Positions 45,121-55,718 are shown, counted from the stretch's first letter. The stretch: DNA of 64,000 nucleotides from Streptococcaceae bacterium (GCA_031269775.1 JAISYQ010000014.1:1-64000), one strand, 5' to 3'. Program-made: numbers and translations. The notes: generated by a model not told the origin, from the sequence alone.

Positions 45121-45410
45121 AAAAATTGCAAAAAGAAATTTCTGGTTTTACTTTAGTAGAAACGCTTATTGTCCTGCTTATTTTATCTATTTTGATCCTT
45201 ATTATGGTTCCTAATTTAATGCAACATAAAGATTTTGCTGAAAAAAAAAGTGATGAAGCTCTTATTCATGTCGTGGAATCGCAAATGACCATGTATGAAT
45301 TAGAGCAAGCTAAAAGTGACAAACCATCTCTTGAGGAATTAAAGGATGCTGGTTTTATTACCAAAGATCAAAAAGAAAGATACGAGCGGATTATAGCAAA
45401 AAGACAATGA
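45117..45410 (+). CDS. comGC: Major pseudopilin ComGC
   Basis: A 97-residue prepilin. The type III cleavage site is EISGFTLVETLIVLLILSIL with Gly-Phe and Glu at +5. GGAGG precedes the ATG, which overlaps the comGB stop by 4 bases. It forms the DNA-uptake filament. It needs the peptidase encoded at 40885-41268. Confidence 0.96.
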   Translation: MKKLQKEISGFTLVETLIVLLILSILILIMVPNLMQHKDFAEKKSDEALIHVVESQMTMYELEQAKSDKPSLEELKDAGFITKDQKERYERIIAKRQ

Positions 45411-45871
45411 TCAGAAAAAAACGAGCAAAAAAATTAGCAGGATTTACTTTATTAGAATTACTTATTGCCTTATCAATTACTCTGCCTATTATTTGTTTTA
45501 CAATCAGTGGTCTGACAAAGTATCGGCAATATTTAGAATGGCAAAGGACTCTTTATTTGTTTGAAAAAAGTATGATGAGTTGGCAAGAAAAAGCTGCTAG
45601 TTCAAATCAGGTTGTAAAAATTCAATTTGTTCCTACTAAAAATTGTTTTAAAGCTTATTTTTTGACAAAAAGAATAACGGAAATTGGTCGTTGTCAATTG
45701 CCAAAAGAGATAAAATATACAGCAGAAGGTAAACAATTGCTGCAGTTTAACGAGCAAGGTCATTTTTCTTATCTTTTTAAAATTCATTTTCGCAATTTAG
45801 CTATTCATAAATATCAAAGTTATTCACTGCTAATTGGTGGGAGGTTATGGAAAAGCCATGAAAAATCTTAA
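45407..45871 (+). CDS. comGD: Minor pseudopilin ComGD
   Basis: A 154-residue prepilin-like protein with the site KLAGFTLLELLIALSITLP. The ATG overlaps the comGC stop by 4 bases. It contributes to the pilus tip or to uptake in the fourth position of the operon. Confidence 0.92.
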   Translation: MIRKKRAKKLAGFTLLELLIALSITLPIICFTISGLTKYRQYLEWQRTLYLFEKSMMSWQEKAASSNQVVKIQFVPTKNCFKAYFLTKRITEIGRCQLPKEIKYTAEGKQLLQFNEQGHFSYLFKIHFRNLAIHKYQSYSLLIGGRLWKSHEKS

Positions 45872-46229
45872 AATCTGTATAGAAATTTTTAAAGAGAGAT
45901 TTTTATCTATTTTTGTACATTTTTTTGTTCAAAAGTTTCGAAAATTTACATCTGTTAAAGATTTTAAACAGATTCTTAAAGGATTTGCTTTATTTGAAAC
46001 ACTAATTTCATTACTAATCATTACCCTTTTAGTAACACCATTTCTTTCATGGATTTCGCATATTGAGAAATTAATGGAAAAAGAGCATCAAAAATTGATA
46101 GAAGTACATAATGCTAAGAAAAGTCTATTATTAAAAACTGATATTGGTCAAGCAAAACTTACAAAAAATGCGCAAGATAAAATTATTGGCGTACGTTTTA
46201 TAGACAAAGAAGTGAAATTACTTGAATAA
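45858..46229 (+). CDS. comGE: Minor pseudopilin ComGE
   Basis: A 123-residue protein with the pilin signature KGFALFETLISLLIITLLVT. It overlaps comGD by 14 bases; ATG 45858 is preferred over an earlier frame. The part before the signature is unusually long for a prepilin leader, about 37-45 residues including a hydrophobic patch, so the exact start is uncertain. Confidence 0.85.
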   Translation: MKNLKICIEIFKERFLSIFVHFFVQKFRKFTSVKDFKQILKGFALFETLISLLIITLLVTPFLSWISHIEKLMEKEHQKLIEVHNAKKSLLLKTDIGQAKLTKNAQDKIIGVRFIDKEVKLLE

Positions 46230-46668
46230 AAGGATCGAAGGTTTTGTTATCTTTGAATCACTACTTTCATTATTTATTTTATCTCAATTTGTTTTGCTAT
46301 TTTTTCTAATATTTAAAAATATAAATATATGGGGTGCAAAATATTTATATACACGAGATATAGATTATTACAGTAGCCTTTTCCTCTTAGAAAAAGAAAT
46401 CGCTGATAGCAATGAAATAAGATGGCAAAATGAACATCATTTTATGATTTTAAAAAAGCAAGGCTTAGAATTTAAGGTTATAGAATTTTTTCCAAAAGCA
46501 AAAGAAATAAGAATAAAAAGAAATGGTCATGGGTATCAACCACTTTTACGTGATGTTACACATTGCTCATTTCAAAAAGAAAATGAACGATTATTAAAAA
46601 TATGTATGCGCTTTGTCGATGATAGTAGGGAATATTTTGATATTCTATTGCTTCCATCTAAGGAGTGA
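46222..46668 (+). CDS. comGF: Minor pseudopilin ComGF
   Basis: A 148-residue protein starting with TTG, overlapping comGE by 8 bases. The pilin-like site is RIEGFVIFESLLSLFILSQF and the later HCSFQKENERLLKICMRF fits ComGF. Required for transformation in related bacteria. Confidence 0.88.
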   Translation: MNKRIEGFVIFESLLSLFILSQFVLLFFLIFKNINIWGAKYLYTRDIDYYSSLFLLEKEIADSNEIRWQNEHHFMILKKQGLEFKVIEFFPKAKEIRIKRNGHGYQPLLRDVTHCSFQKENERLLKICMRFVDDSREYFDILLLPSKE

Positions 46669-46673
46669 GTTAA

Positions 46674-47000
46674 ATGAGAAAAAAATTAAAAGGGTATGCC
46701 TTACTTAGCGCACTTTTTTTACTACTCCTTATCACTAGTCTATGGAATTACATCTATTCAGATTATGAGCAATATCACTCTTTTAGGAAAAATAATGAAC
46801 AACAATCACTTGCATATATAATGGTTTTAATTCTTCGTGAAAATGGACTTGAAACAAAAAAAGAACAAATTTTTTATTTTAATACGGGAAAAATTTTGAC
46901 TCATCATAAAGAGGAAAAAATAACTTATAAAGTAATTTTAAATAATCGACAAATTTTTCAAATAGAGATTAGAAAAAATGGGCTACTTAATTTAATTTAA
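46674..47000 (+). CDS. comGG: Minor pseudopilin ComGG
   Basis: A 108-residue last protein of the operon, with a hydrophobic N-terminal helix (KGYALLSALFLLLLITSLWN) typical of ComGG, which often lacks a canonical +5 Glu. Weakly conserved family; the call rests on place, size and shape. comGH-type methylase and ackA, which often follow, are missing. Confidence 0.8.
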   Translation: MRKKLKGYALLSALFLLLLITSLWNYIYSDYEQYHSFRKNNEQQSLAYIMVLILRENGLETKKEQIFYFNTGKILTHHKEEKITYKVILNNRQIFQIEIRKNGLLNLI

Positions 47001-47213
47001 GATTCTGTATGCTACGTCAAATATTGTGTAGACATTATTATATGTTAATAATCATCAATAATTTTGAGAAAGAAAACATTAATCAAATGCTTAAAATAAG
47101 ATTTTAATAATATTATAATTAAATTACATTTAAAGGCAAAGGCTATACATACATGAATTGTTAATTTTTATGCCATAAAATCTACATGTGTTTGACGGCT
47201 TTATATTGATAAA
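47001..47213. other. Intergenic stretch between comGG and rplM promoter
   Basis: AT-rich and without a recognised gene, terminator or RNA. Confidence 0.4.
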
Positions 47214-47242
47214 TTGACAAATTTATGAAAAACAAGTATTAT
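47214..47242 (+). promoter_or_regulatory. Strong predicted promoter of rplM-rpsI
   Basis: TTGACA at 47214-47219, 17-base spacer, TATTAT at 47237-47242. Near-consensus, as expected for ribosomal protein genes. Confidence 0.8.
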
Positions 47243-47254
47243 AATATGCGGTAT

Positions 47255-47300
47255 TATTTACTTCATTTTTACGGTTTTTAAAACCGTAAAATGAAATGAA
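47255..47300 (+). promoter_or_regulatory. Hairpin in the rplM leader, likely L13 leader
   Basis: TTCATTTTTACGGTTTT pairs with AAAACCGTAAAATGAA around 47262-47296. An L13 leader family is known upstream of rplM in Firmicutes; the position and hairpin fit, but I cannot verify the consensus. Confidence 0.5.
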
Positions 47301-47328
47301 TGGAAAATTTAAAGGAGACTTTATAGAT

Positions 47329-47775
47329 ATGATGCGTACAACATATATGGCAAAGTCAAACGAAGTAGAACGTAAATGGTACGTGATAGATGCTACAGAT
47401 ATCCCTTTAGGACGTTTTAGTGCAATTGTCGCTTCTATTTTGCGTGGTAAAAATAAACCAATTTTTACACCACATATGGATACAGGAGATTTTGTGATTG
47501 CTATTAACGCTGAAAAAGTGGCTTTAACTGGTAAAAAAGCTAAAGATAAAATTTATTATCGTCATTCAATGTATCCTGGCGGATTAAAATCAATTTCTGC
47601 TGGTAAATTACGTGATAAGAATGCTCGTCGTTTAATTGAACTTTCTGTTAAAGGTATGTTACCTAAAAACACTTTAGGGCGTAGGCAAGGAATGAAATTA
47701 CATGTATATGCGGGATCTGAGCATCCACATCAAGCGCAAAAACCAAAAATTTTAGATATTAAAGATTTGATCTAA
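47329..47775 (+). CDS. rplM: 50S ribosomal protein L13
   Basis: A 148-residue ribosomal protein. [37 protein letters not shown] and the end [20 protein letters not shown] are diagnostic. AAAGGAG precedes the tandem ATG-ATG at 47329 and 47332. A frame from 47296 begins inside the leader hairpin and is rejected. Confidence 0.96.
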   Translation: MMRTTYMAKSNEVERKWYVIDATDIPLGRFSAIVASILRGKNKPIFTPHMDTGDFVIAINAEKVALTGKKAKDKIYYRHSMYPGGLKSISAGKLRDKNARRLIELSVKGMLPKNTLGRRQGMKLHVYAGSEHPHQAQKPKILDIKDLI

Positions 47776-47810
47776 TGAGCGTTCTAATCAGTTAAAAGGA
47801 GGAAGATTAA

Positions 47811-48203
47811 TTGGCACAAGTACAGTATATAGGTACAGGTCGTCGTAAAAATGCAGTTGCTCGTGTGCGTTTAATGCCGGGTAATGGCAAAATTACTGTA
47901 AATAAAAGAAAGGTTGGAGAGTATATTCCGTATGCGAATTTTCGTCTGATTATTAATCAGCCGTTTGGCATTACAAAAACAGTTGGCGCTTATGATGTTT
48001 TTGTAAATGTTCATGGTGGAGGTTATGCTGGTCAAGCTGGAGCAATTCGTCATGGAATTGCACGTGCTTTATTGCAAGTTGATCCTAATTTTCGTTTATC
48101 ACTAAAAAAAGCAGATTTGCTTACTCGTGATGCTCGGATGGTTGAGCGTAAAAAGTCAGGTCTTAAGAAAGCTCGTAAAGCTTCACAATTTAGTAAACGA
48201 TAA
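47811..48203 (+). CDS. rpsI: 30S ribosomal protein S9
   Basis: A 130-residue ribosomal protein starting with TTG after [28 protein letters not shown] and the C-terminal [15 protein letters not shown] are typical. Co-transcribed with rplM; pyrK follows by 13 bases. Confidence 0.97.
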   Translation: MAQVQYIGTGRRKNAVARVRLMPGNGKITVNKRKVGEYIPYANFRLIINQPFGITKTVGAYDVFVNVHGGGYAGQAGAIRHGIARALLQVDPNFRLSLKKADLLTRDARMVERKKSGLKKARKASQFSKR

Positions 48204-48216
48204 ACTCGGAGGTCTA

Positions 48217-48990
48217 ATGCATTTACAAGAGAAAATGAAGATTGTTTCACAGCGCAAGCTTGCTCCTGATATTTTTGAGATGAAGCTTTTTGGTAACTTA
48301 GTGAAAAAAATGAAACGAGCAGGGCAATTTTTGCATATTCGCGTACCTCGTTGTGATTTATTGTTATCTCGTCCGATTAGCTTAGCACAAATTGATCATA
48401 AAGCTGGCACTTGTACGATTATTTATCGAGTTAAAGGCATTGGAACAAAATATTTTTCTAAGATGAAACAGGAAGATAGTCTTGATATTTTAGGACCACT
48501 TGGCAATGGTTTTGATATAAGCGTGGTAAACAAAAAAGAAACAGCGTTAATTATTGGTGGTGGCATTGGGATATCTCCGCTTTATGAGTTGTCAAAAAAG
48601 TTAGTTGCTAAAGGTGTGAGAGTGATTCATTTATTTGGTTTTACGACCCAAAAAGTTATGTTTTATGAGAAAGAATTTCGCGCTTTAGGTGAGGTGCGAG
48701 TGTCAACAGATGATGGAAGTTATGGTGTATATGGGCATGTTGGCAAATTGTTAGAAAAGTTAACAGCTGATGCGGTTTATGCATGTGGTGCTAGTGGTAT
48801 GTTAAAAATAATAGATAAAAAATTTATGACACATCCTCATGCCTTTCTTTTATTAGAAGCACGAATGGCATGTGGAATTGGAGCATGTTATGCCTGTGTG
48901 TGCCGTAAACGCGAAAATGAAACGGGAATTAAATTCTTTAAAGTCTGTGATCAGGGTCCTGTGTTTAAAACTGGGGAAGTTATTATTTGA
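48217..48990 (+). CDS. pyrK: Dihydroorotate dehydrogenase electron transfer subunit PyrK
   Basis: A 257-residue FAD/2Fe-2S subunit passing electrons from the type 1B PyrD to NAD. The FAD-binding domain (PRCDLLLSRPISLAQID), Gly-rich IIGGGIGISPLYEL and the cluster motif EARMACGIGACYACVCRK followed by VCDQGP are clear. Good CGGAGG ribosome binding site before ATG 48217. It normally lies next to pyrD; here it is 25 kb away in a ribosomal-protein unit. Confidence 0.92.
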   Translation: MHLQEKMKIVSQRKLAPDIFEMKLFGNLVKKMKRAGQFLHIRVPRCDLLLSRPISLAQIDHKAGTCTIIYRVKGIGTKYFSKMKQEDSLDILGPLGNGFDISVVNKKETALIIGGGIGISPLYELSKKLVAKGVRVIHLFGFTTQKVMFYEKEFRALGEVRVSTDDGSYGVYGHVGKLLEKLTADAVYACGASGMLKIIDKKFMTHPHAFLLLEARMACGIGACYACVCRKRENETGIKFFKVCDQGPVFKTGEVII

Positions 48991-49025
48991 TGAGTATTGT
49001 TGCCTTTTAAAGGGGAGATTTGATT

Positions 49026-50660
49026 TTGGTAAAGAATACCTTTTATATTACGACTCCTATTTATTATCCATCAGGGAAATTACATATTGGCAATTCATAT
49101 ACAACGATTGCTTGCGATACTATGGCACGTTTTCAGCGTTTGATGGGTAAGGATGTATTTTTTCTAACGGGAAGTGATGAACATGGTTTAAAGATTCAAC
49201 AAAAAGCAAACAAGTTTCACATTTCCCCAAAAAGTTATGTTGATCTTATGGCAGAAGATATTAAAAAATTATGGCAGTTGCTTGATATTAGCTATGATAA
49301 ATTTATTCGTACTACCGATAAAGAGCATAAAGCAATACTGCAAAAGGTGTTTGAAAGATGGCTTGAGCAAGGAGATATTTATTTAGGTGAGTATGTTGGT
49401 TGGTATTCGGTAGCTGATGAAGAGTATTTTACACAAACGCAGCTTATTGAGGTGTTTTATGATAAAAATGGCAAAGTTATTGGTGGAATCGCACCAAGTG
49501 GTCATGAAGTTAAACAAATAAAAGAAGAGTCTTATTTTTTTAGAATGTCAAAATATGTCGATCGACTGCTGCAGTATTATAAAGATCATCCTGATTTTAT
49601 TCAGCCTGTATCACGTAAAAATGAGATGATTAATAATTTTATTAATCCAGGGTTGGAAGATTTGGCGGTAAGTCGGAGGACATTTACGTGGGGCGTTTCG
49701 GTTTTATCTAATCCTAAGCATATGATTTATGTATGGATTGATGCGTTATTAAATTATATTTCAGCTCTTGGATATGCGTCGTTAGACGATTCTTTATTTA
49801 AAAAATATTGGCCAGCTGATATACATGTTGTTGGCAAAGAGATTATTCGTTTTCACGCGATTTACTGGCCGATTCTTTTAATGTCGTTAGACTTGCCTTT
49901 GCCAAAGAAGATTTTTGGGCATGGTTGGCTGCTTATGAAAGATGCTAAGATGTCAAAATCTAAGGGGAATGTGGTTTACTCGGAGGTTTTAGTTAAGCGT
50001 TATGGGTTAGATGCACTGCGCTATTATTTATTGCGCGAGGTTTCCTTTGGCTCTGATGGCATTTTTACACCAGAAGGTTTTTTGGATCGTTTAAATGGTG
50101 AATTGGCTAATGATCTTGGCAATTTGCTTAATCGAGTTATAGCAATGATTAATAAATACTTTGCTGGCAAGGTGCCTGATTTTGCAAATGAAGTAACGGC
50201 GTTTGATAAGGATTTAGCAAAAACAGCTAAAGAGGTTATTGATACTTATCATATGGCAATGGAAGGAATTGAATTTAGCGTTGCACTTGAAGCTATATGG
50301 CATTTGATTCGGCGGGCAAATAAATATATTGATGAGACAAGTCCGTGGATTTTGGCTAAAGATAAGATAAAAATAAAAGAGTTAGCAGCAGTGATGGTTC
50401 ATTTAGCAGAAAGTTTGCGGGTTATTGCGACACTTTTGCAACCAATCATGCCAAAGACAACAGAAAAAATTACCTATCAGTTAGGATTAAGTAAAGATGC
50501 TTTGCAGCTGAAAAATTTGCGTTTTGGTCAGTTTTCAAAAGGTGCGGTCGTAGTGAAAAAAGGGGATCCAATTTTTCCGCGTTTAGATGTAAAAAGTGAA
50601 ATTGCCTATATCTTTAAACAAATTAATACTGGCAAAGAAAAAGAGTTGCAAATGGATTGA
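49026..50660 (+). CDS. metG: Methionyl-tRNA synthetase lacking the C-terminal tRNA-binding domain
   Basis: A 544-residue class I synthetase. [20 protein letters not shown] (HIGH-like), [14 protein letters not shown] and [10 protein letters not shown] are present. Start TTG 49026 has AAAGGGGAG 7 bases before it; TTG 49020 is too close. The protein ends [13 protein letters not shown], where relatives of about 650-680 residues continue into the EMAP/Trbp111-like domain. The mobile repeat begins 6 bases after the stop, so the domain may have been lost with that insertion. Short forms of MetG are active in other bacteria, so it is probably functional. Confidence 0.93.
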   Translation: MVKNTFYITTPIYYPSGKLHIGNSYTTIACDTMARFQRLMGKDVFFLTGSDEHGLKIQQKANKFHISPKSYVDLMAEDIKKLWQLLDISYDKFIRTTDKEHKAILQKVFERWLEQGDIYLGEYVGWYSVADEEYFTQTQLIEVFYDKNGKVIGGIAPSGHEVKQIKEESYFFRMSKYVDRLLQYYKDHPDFIQPVSRKNEMINNFINPGLEDLAVSRRTFTWGVSVLSNPKHMIYVWIDALLNYISALGYASLDDSLFKKYWPADIHVVGKEIIRFHAIYWPILLMSLDLPLPKKIFGHGWLLMKDAKMSKSKGNVVYSEVLVKRYGLDALRYYLLREVSFGSDGIFTPEGFLDRLNGELANDLGNLLNRVIAMINKYFAGKVPDFANEVTAFDKDLAKTAKEVIDTYHMAMEGIEFSVALEAIWHLIRRANKYIDETSPWILAKDKIKIKELAAVMVHLAESLRVIATLLQPIMPKTTEKITYQLGLSKDALQLKNLRFGQFSKGAVVVKKGDPIFPRLDVKSEIAYIFKQINTGKEKELQMD

Positions 50661-50665
50661 TATAG

Positions 50666-50885
50666 CAGACCTCCTCGGAAACTAGAGGTATGAGAATTTC
50701 TTTTTCTTTTTCCCTGACGGCGATAGAAAATTCACTTTCGTTCATTTTCTTTTATCCATCACCTAGAAGCCATGCCTCTAGCGTCAAAAAGCCTCGAAAT
50801 AGAAACACGTATCTTTAAGTTTTTTTCCTTGTATCAAGAAAATTGAAACGAATTCTCGTTATATTCTAGTTTCCTAGGAGGTATA
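50666..50885. repeat. Dispersed MITE-like repeat, long class, after metG
   Basis: A 220 bp copy starting CAGACCTCCTCGGAAACTAG and ending TTTCCTAGGAGGTATA, with the long central block. It lies between the truncated metG and the SPFH gene. Confidence 0.88.
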
Positions 50886-50905
50886 GTAAAGAAAGGAAAA
50901 TATAA

Positions 50906-51799
50906 ATGACATTTCTAGTTTTAATAAGTATCGCTATTTTTTTGGGTTTGATTATTGGTTTAACAACGGTTTTTGTGGTTAATCAACAAAGTGTTTATAT
51001 TATTGAACGATTGGGGAAATTTTTAAAAACGACGAATGCTGGAATTCATGTACGCATTCCTTTTGGAATTGATTGCATTGTAGCAAAGGTAAATTTGCGT
51101 GTTCGTCAGAGTGAATTGATTATTGAGACGAAAACACAAGATAATGTGTTTGTTAAAATGGCTTTAGCAGTGCAGTTTAAAGTGGATGCAAATAATATTT
51201 CAGCTTCGTATTATGAATTATTTTCGCCATTAGATCAAATTAAGTCTTATGTGGAAGATGCGATTCGCTCGAGTTTGCCAAAGTATACATTAGATGCAGC
51301 ATATGAAAAAAAAGATGAGATTGCACTTGATGTTTATAATGTAGTTGGCGCTGAGATGAAAGAGTATGGTTATATCGTAATAAAGACATTGATCACTTCA
51401 ATTGAACCTGATTCCAAGGTGAAGGATTCGATGAATGAGATTAATGCTGCACAAAGAACAAGGGCAGCTGCACAGGAATTAGCAGAAGCAGATCGGATTA
51501 AAGTAGTAACTGCCGCTAAAGCTGAAGCAGAAAAAGATCGTTTGCATGGAGTGGGGTTAGCTGATCAACGTAAGGCGATTGTTGATGGTTTGGCTACTTC
51601 ATTTACAGAACTTAAAGAAACTGGATTAAGTGAAAAAGAAGTGATGTCAATTTTGTTAACTAACCAGTATCTTGATATTTTAAATGCTTTTGCTAAAGGT
51701 GGCAATCATGCTATTTTCTTACCAGCAGGAGCAAGTGGAGCAGAGGACCTTCGCACACAACTTTTGAGTGCATTGGAAGCTAATAAAAACTTAAAATAA
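50906..51799 (+). CDS. SPFH/Band 7 (stomatin-like) membrane protein
   Basis: A 297-residue protein: one N-terminal hydrophobic helix (about 3-25), then the Band 7 domain (YIIERLGKFLKTTNAGIHVR, QVDALRS-type IETKTQDNVFVKMALAVQFKV), then a coiled coil rich in Ala/Glu (AAQRTRAAAQELAEADRIKV). Such proteins form oligomeric membrane scaffolds. The gene starts with ATG after AAAGGAAA and is followed by coaA. Function beyond the family cannot be given. Confidence 0.9.
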   Translation: MTFLVLISIAIFLGLIIGLTTVFVVNQQSVYIIERLGKFLKTTNAGIHVRIPFGIDCIVAKVNLRVRQSELIIETKTQDNVFVKMALAVQFKVDANNISASYYELFSPLDQIKSYVEDAIRSSLPKYTLDAAYEKKDEIALDVYNVVGAEMKEYGYIVIKTLITSIEPDSKVKDSMNEINAAQRTRAAAQELAEADRIKVVTAAKAEAEKDRLHGVGLADQRKAIVDGLATSFTELKETGLSEKEVMSILLTNQYLDILNAFAKGGNHAIFLPAGASGAEDLRTQLLSALEANKNLK

Positions 51800-51811
51800 G
51801 AAGGAATAGAC

Positions 51812-52744
51812 GTGAGTAATTTTCATGATTTTGTTTGTTTTGATATGATTTTAAGAAATGAGTGGCATCAATTTGCAGTGCAAGAGGAAGCGCCTTTATC
51901 TTCAGAAGAATTAGAAGGGATTAAGTCATTAAATGATGCGATTTCTTTGCAAGATGTGCAGGAAGTTTATATGCCAATAACGCATTTAATTGAAGTGTAT
52001 CGTCAAAATTATAAATCCTTATCTGTAACAAAGGGCTTGTTTTTACATCGTTTTTTGCAAGTTCCATCATTTATTATTGGTATATCAGGAAGTGTAGCCG
52101 TTGGAAAATCTACAATTGCTCGCTTGCTTCAAAAACTTTTAAGTCGCACTTTTCAGCGTTTAAAGGTGGAGTTAATTACAACGGATGGCTTTTTATATTC
52201 AAATACCGAACTTAATAAACGTAACTTAATAGAGCGTAAGGGTTTTCCTGAGAGTTATGATATGGCAAAAATGTTAAATTTTTTACGTAATGTTAAAGCA
52301 GGGGAAAAAGAGGTTTCTTCGCCGATTTATTCGCATGAAATTTATGACATTGTTGATGGTGAGAAAATTATTTTGAATAGGCCGGATATTTTAGTTGTGG
52401 AAGGAATTAATGTGTTTCAACTACCACAAAATCAAAAAATTTATGTTAGTGATTTTTTTGATTTTTCAATTTATGTAGATGCGGAAGAAAAAATGATTAA
52501 AACTTGGTATTTAGAGCGTTTTGAACAGTTACTTGAATATGCAAAAGAAAAAAAAGATAATTTTTATTATGAATATAGTCGATGGCCTAGAGCAAAAGCG
52601 ATCAAGGAAGCATTAAAAGTGTGGGAAAATGTGAATTTGGTTAATTTGAAAAATTATATTTTGCCTACGCGTAGTCGAGCAGATGTAATTTTACATAAGG
52701 GACTTAATCATGTGATTGATAAATTGTATTTGAGAAGGTATTAA
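51812..52744 (+). CDS. coaA: Pantothenate kinase, type I
   Basis: A 310-residue kinase committing pantothenate to coenzyme A. P-loop GISGSVAVGKSTIARLLQ, then LITTDGFLYSNTELNKRNLI and SYDMAKMLNFL, and GINVFQLP region. GTG start after AGAAGGAA. The end (KLYLRRY) is as in the family. Confidence 0.96.
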   Translation: MSNFHDFVCFDMILRNEWHQFAVQEEAPLSSEELEGIKSLNDAISLQDVQEVYMPITHLIEVYRQNYKSLSVTKGLFLHRFLQVPSFIIGISGSVAVGKSTIARLLQKLLSRTFQRLKVELITTDGFLYSNTELNKRNLIERKGFPESYDMAKMLNFLRNVKAGEKEVSSPIYSHEIYDIVDGEKIILNRPDILVVEGINVFQLPQNQKIYVSDFFDFSIYVDAEEKMIKTWYLERFEQLLEYAKEKKDNFYYEYSRWPRAKAIKEALKVWENVNLVNLKNYILPTRSRADVILHKGLNHVIDKLYLRRY

Positions 52745-52746
52745 GA

Positions 52747-52808
52747 GTTTGTTTATGATCTTCATAATCGCGAATTCATCAATAAAGAGATCGTAAATTG
52801 ACTTTAAG
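52747..52808. repeat. Short palindromic repeat, copy B
   Basis: AGTTTGTTTATGATCTTC and AAAGAGATCGTAAATTGACT around a GCGAATTC centre, related to 25102-25156. It is in the leader of guaA. Confidence 0.5.
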
Positions 52809-52838
52809 AGTTCCTAAAGAGTAATAGGGGTATTTTAA

Positions 52839-54398
52839 GTGAGGGCAATTACAGATGAAATAAATGATGTTAAAAAGATTATTGTTTTAGATTACGGGTC
52901 ACAGTATAGTCAGCTTATTACGCGTAGAATTCGTGAATTTGGTGTGTTTTCAGAATTATTGAGTCACAAAATTTCAGCAAGTGAAGTGCGAAAAATCAAC
53001 CCTCTTGGAATTATTCTCTCAGGTGGTCCAAGTTCAGTCTATGATAGAGGCGCTTTTGGGATTGATCTTGAGATTTTTAAATTAGGTATTCCTATTTTGG
53101 GGATTTGTTATGGAATGCAATTGCTTGCGTACAATTTAGGTGGTAAGGTTGAGCAAGCGGTTAATCGTGAGTATGGGAAAGCAACTTTAGAAGTGGTTAG
53201 TAAAGGTGCTGCGCTGTTTAAAAAGACACCTAAGTTTCAACAAGTGTGGATGAGCCATGGAGATTTAGTGGTGAGTGTGCCAGATGGTTTTGAAGTGGTT
53301 GGGACATCAAAAAATTGTCCGATTGCAGCAATACAAGATCTTAAACGAAAATTTTACGGTATTCAATTTCACGCGGAAGTTCGTCATTCAGAGTATGGAA
53401 AAAAAGTGTTGCAGTATTTTGCTTTTGATATTTGCAAGGCGTCTGGCAATTGGTCGATGAAGAATTTTATTGATTTTCAGATTGAGAAAATTCAAAAAAA
53501 AGTGGAAAATCACAAAGTTTTGCTTGGTTTATCTGGAGGGGTTGATTCTTCAGTTGTGGGTGTTTTATTGCAAAAGGCCATTGGGGATAAATTAACTTCA
53601 ATTTTTGTTGATCATGGCTTATTGCGTAAAGGCGAAGCTAAGCAAGTGATGGATACTTTAGGCGGTAAGTTTGGCTTAAATATTATTAAAGTTGATGCTA
53701 GTGAGCGTTTTTTAAACAAAATTGTGGGTGTGAGTGATCCAGAGAGGAAACGGAAAATTATTGGTAATGAATTTATCTATGTATTTGATGAAATAGCAAG
53801 CAAGCTTAAAGGTATAAAATTCTTAGCACAAGGTACACTTTATACAGATGTGATTGAATCTGGTACAACGCATGCGCAAACGATTAAATCGCATCATAAT
53901 GTTGGTGGTTTACCAGAAGATATGAAGTTTGAGTTGATCGAGCCGCTTAAAACTTTATTTAAAGATGAAGTGCGTGCGTTAGGAATACAACTTGGAATAT
54001 CAGAGGAAATAGTGTGGCGTCAGCCATTTCCTGGACCTGGCCTTGCTATTCGGGTGATAGGTGAGGTTACTAAAGAAAAGTTAGCAGTGGTACGGGAGTC
54101 TGATGCTGTTTTACGTGAAGAAATTGCACTTGCTGGGCTTAATCATGATGTTTGGCAATACTTTACAATTAATACAGGAGTTCGTTCAGTTGGTGTGATG
54201 GGGGATAGCAGGACGTATTGTTATACGTTAGCTATTCGCGCCATTACTTCAGTTGATGGGATGAGTGCAGATTTTGCTCGGATTCCTTGGAATGTTTTAC
54301 AAAAAATTTCGGTGCGAATTGTCAATGAAGTAAAGTATGTCAATCGCGTTGTCTATGATATTACTTCTAAGCCGCCGGCAACGATAGAATGGGAGTAA
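52839..54398 (+). CDS. guaA: GMP synthase (glutamine-hydrolysing)
   Basis: A 519-residue enzyme making GMP from XMP. Glutamine amidotransferase half with Cys90 ([10 protein letters not shown]) and [16 protein letters not shown] pyrophosphatase half with PP-loop [14 protein letters not shown], then [12 protein letters not shown] and the C-terminal dimerisation part ending [11 protein letters not shown] start. The 3' end of guaA is a known integration site for genomic islands, and foreign DNA follows directly. Confidence 0.97.
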   Translation: MRAITDEINDVKKIIVLDYGSQYSQLITRRIREFGVFSELLSHKISASEVRKINPLGIILSGGPSSVYDRGAFGIDLEIFKLGIPILGICYGMQLLAYNLGGKVEQAVNREYGKATLEVVSKGAALFKKTPKFQQVWMSHGDLVVSVPDGFEVVGTSKNCPIAAIQDLKRKFYGIQFHAEVRHSEYGKKVLQYFAFDICKASGNWSMKNFIDFQIEKIQKKVENHKVLLGLSGGVDSSVVGVLLQKAIGDKLTSIFVDHGLLRKGEAKQVMDTLGGKFGLNIIKVDASERFLNKIVGVSDPERKRKIIGNEFIYVFDEIASKLKGIKFLAQGTLYTDVIESGTTHAQTIKSHHNVGGLPEDMKFELIEPLKTLFKDEVRALGIQLGISEEIVWRQPFPGPGLAIRVIGEVTKEKLAVVRESDAVLREEIALAGLNHDVWQYFTINTGVRSVGVMGDSRTYCYTLAIRAITSVDGMSADFARIPWNVLQKISVRIVNEVKYVNRVVYDITSKPPATIEWE

Positions 54399-54495
54399 GT
54401 TGGAAGGGCCGTAAAGTTTTTCTACAAGTTGGTTTGCGGCACATTTAATCGGTCTTTGATACTAACTTTTATTCCCATAGAATTTAGACAGAGTG

Positions 54496-54538
54496 AAAAA
54501 CTCTCCGTCTGAGCGTTAAGTTCAGGCGAGAGTTTTTT
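54496..54538 (+). terminator. Terminator upstream of the relaxase remnant
   Basis: AAAAACTCTC pairs with GAGAGTTTTT around a 22-base loop, ending in a T-run (54532-54537). It belongs to the foreign segment. Confidence 0.65.
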
Positions 54539-54568
54539 GTATTTGTTTTGAAAGGAGGGCTAGAAAGT

Positions 54569-55718
54569 ATGCAATGGACAATCAGCGTTATGGTAGGGAA
54601 AGGTTCTGTCAACCACAACAGCTGTAAGTTTCATGCCGCCAATATAGACCCGGAGCGCTCTGAATTAAACCGTTCCTATTACAATGAAAACATACGGCAA
54701 GAGTACCGTGAATTATTTGATGGAGCGGTCAGCCGTTATAATTAAAAGCAGATTCAAAGTGATCGGATATTACTGATTATTCCGAAAAGATACGCTCCGG
54801 CGAACAAGAAAAGCCGTTTTACGAAATCGTTTTGCAAATCAGAAATAAAGACGATATGAACGCTGAAACGGAAAACGGGGAGCTTGTCGTAAAGATACTT
54901 GATGAGTATATGCAATCGTTTCAATTCAGCAATCCGAATATGCAAGTATTTTCGATTCACCTGCACATGGATGAAGCAACGCCATATTTGCACATTGATT
55001 TTGTGCCGTTCACAATGGGCAAGTGTGGATTAAATAAAGAGTATCGCTCAAACAGGCTTTTGCAGCACAGGGATTTAACAACGGGAGCAGACAGAAAACA
55101 GAATGAAATCAATGGGGTATACGCCGAAAAGAATAGCTTGCGGCGGTCATGGAACGCCACAGCATTAAATGGGAACAAAAGGAAACGCACGAAAAGCATT
55201 TATCTGTCTTGGATTACGAAAAGAAAAAATGCTCAGAAAAAGTATCGCAGTTGGAAACGCAAAAATCGGTTGATAAAATATAAACCTGATTAGACAAGCT
55301 GCAAGAACGCAAAAATTTAATCGGTTTAAATGTTTGCAGATATGATGACGACCCAGAATGCCAGTTGTCGGAGCTGAGGATGCTGATGAGCGCAAATTTT
55401 TATAAAACAAAAATTGTTGAGCCGTTCATTAAAAAATTAAAAGGCGTTATCTGCAGTATCCTCACCTGATATTTGAGCTTAAAAGCAACGCTCAACGATT
55501 TGAAAGGCCAATTATCCTGCGCTCACGCGGATAATGAAAGATTAGATGGATAGGATTGATAAGATAGAACAGGAAAACATGTGGCTTGTTGAAACAGTTA
55601 AAGATTACAGGCGAGTATAGAAAGTGCTTGGGGAGGAGATAATGTTCTCGCCAGAGCAAAAGCAGAGGAACAGGCGTTAGAACGTCTTGTGCGTTCTAAA
55701 AATTATTATGAAAGGTAA
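54569..55718 (+). pseudogene. MobV-type relaxase (plasmid recombination enzyme), decayed
   Basis: The start MQWTISVMVGKGSVNHNSCK is preceded by GAAAGGAGGG. The frame stops after VSRYN (near 54740), then resumes with KPFYEIVLQIRNKDDMNAE and the HUH relaxase motif HLHMDEATPYLHIDFVPFTM. Further damaged pieces follow (LEQALAAQ-type block, KLKGVI, VKDYRRV) down to VRSKNYYER at 55718. Many frameshifts make it inactive. It resembles relaxases of mobilisable elements of Clostridiales more than those of lactic acid bacteria. Confidence 0.82.
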
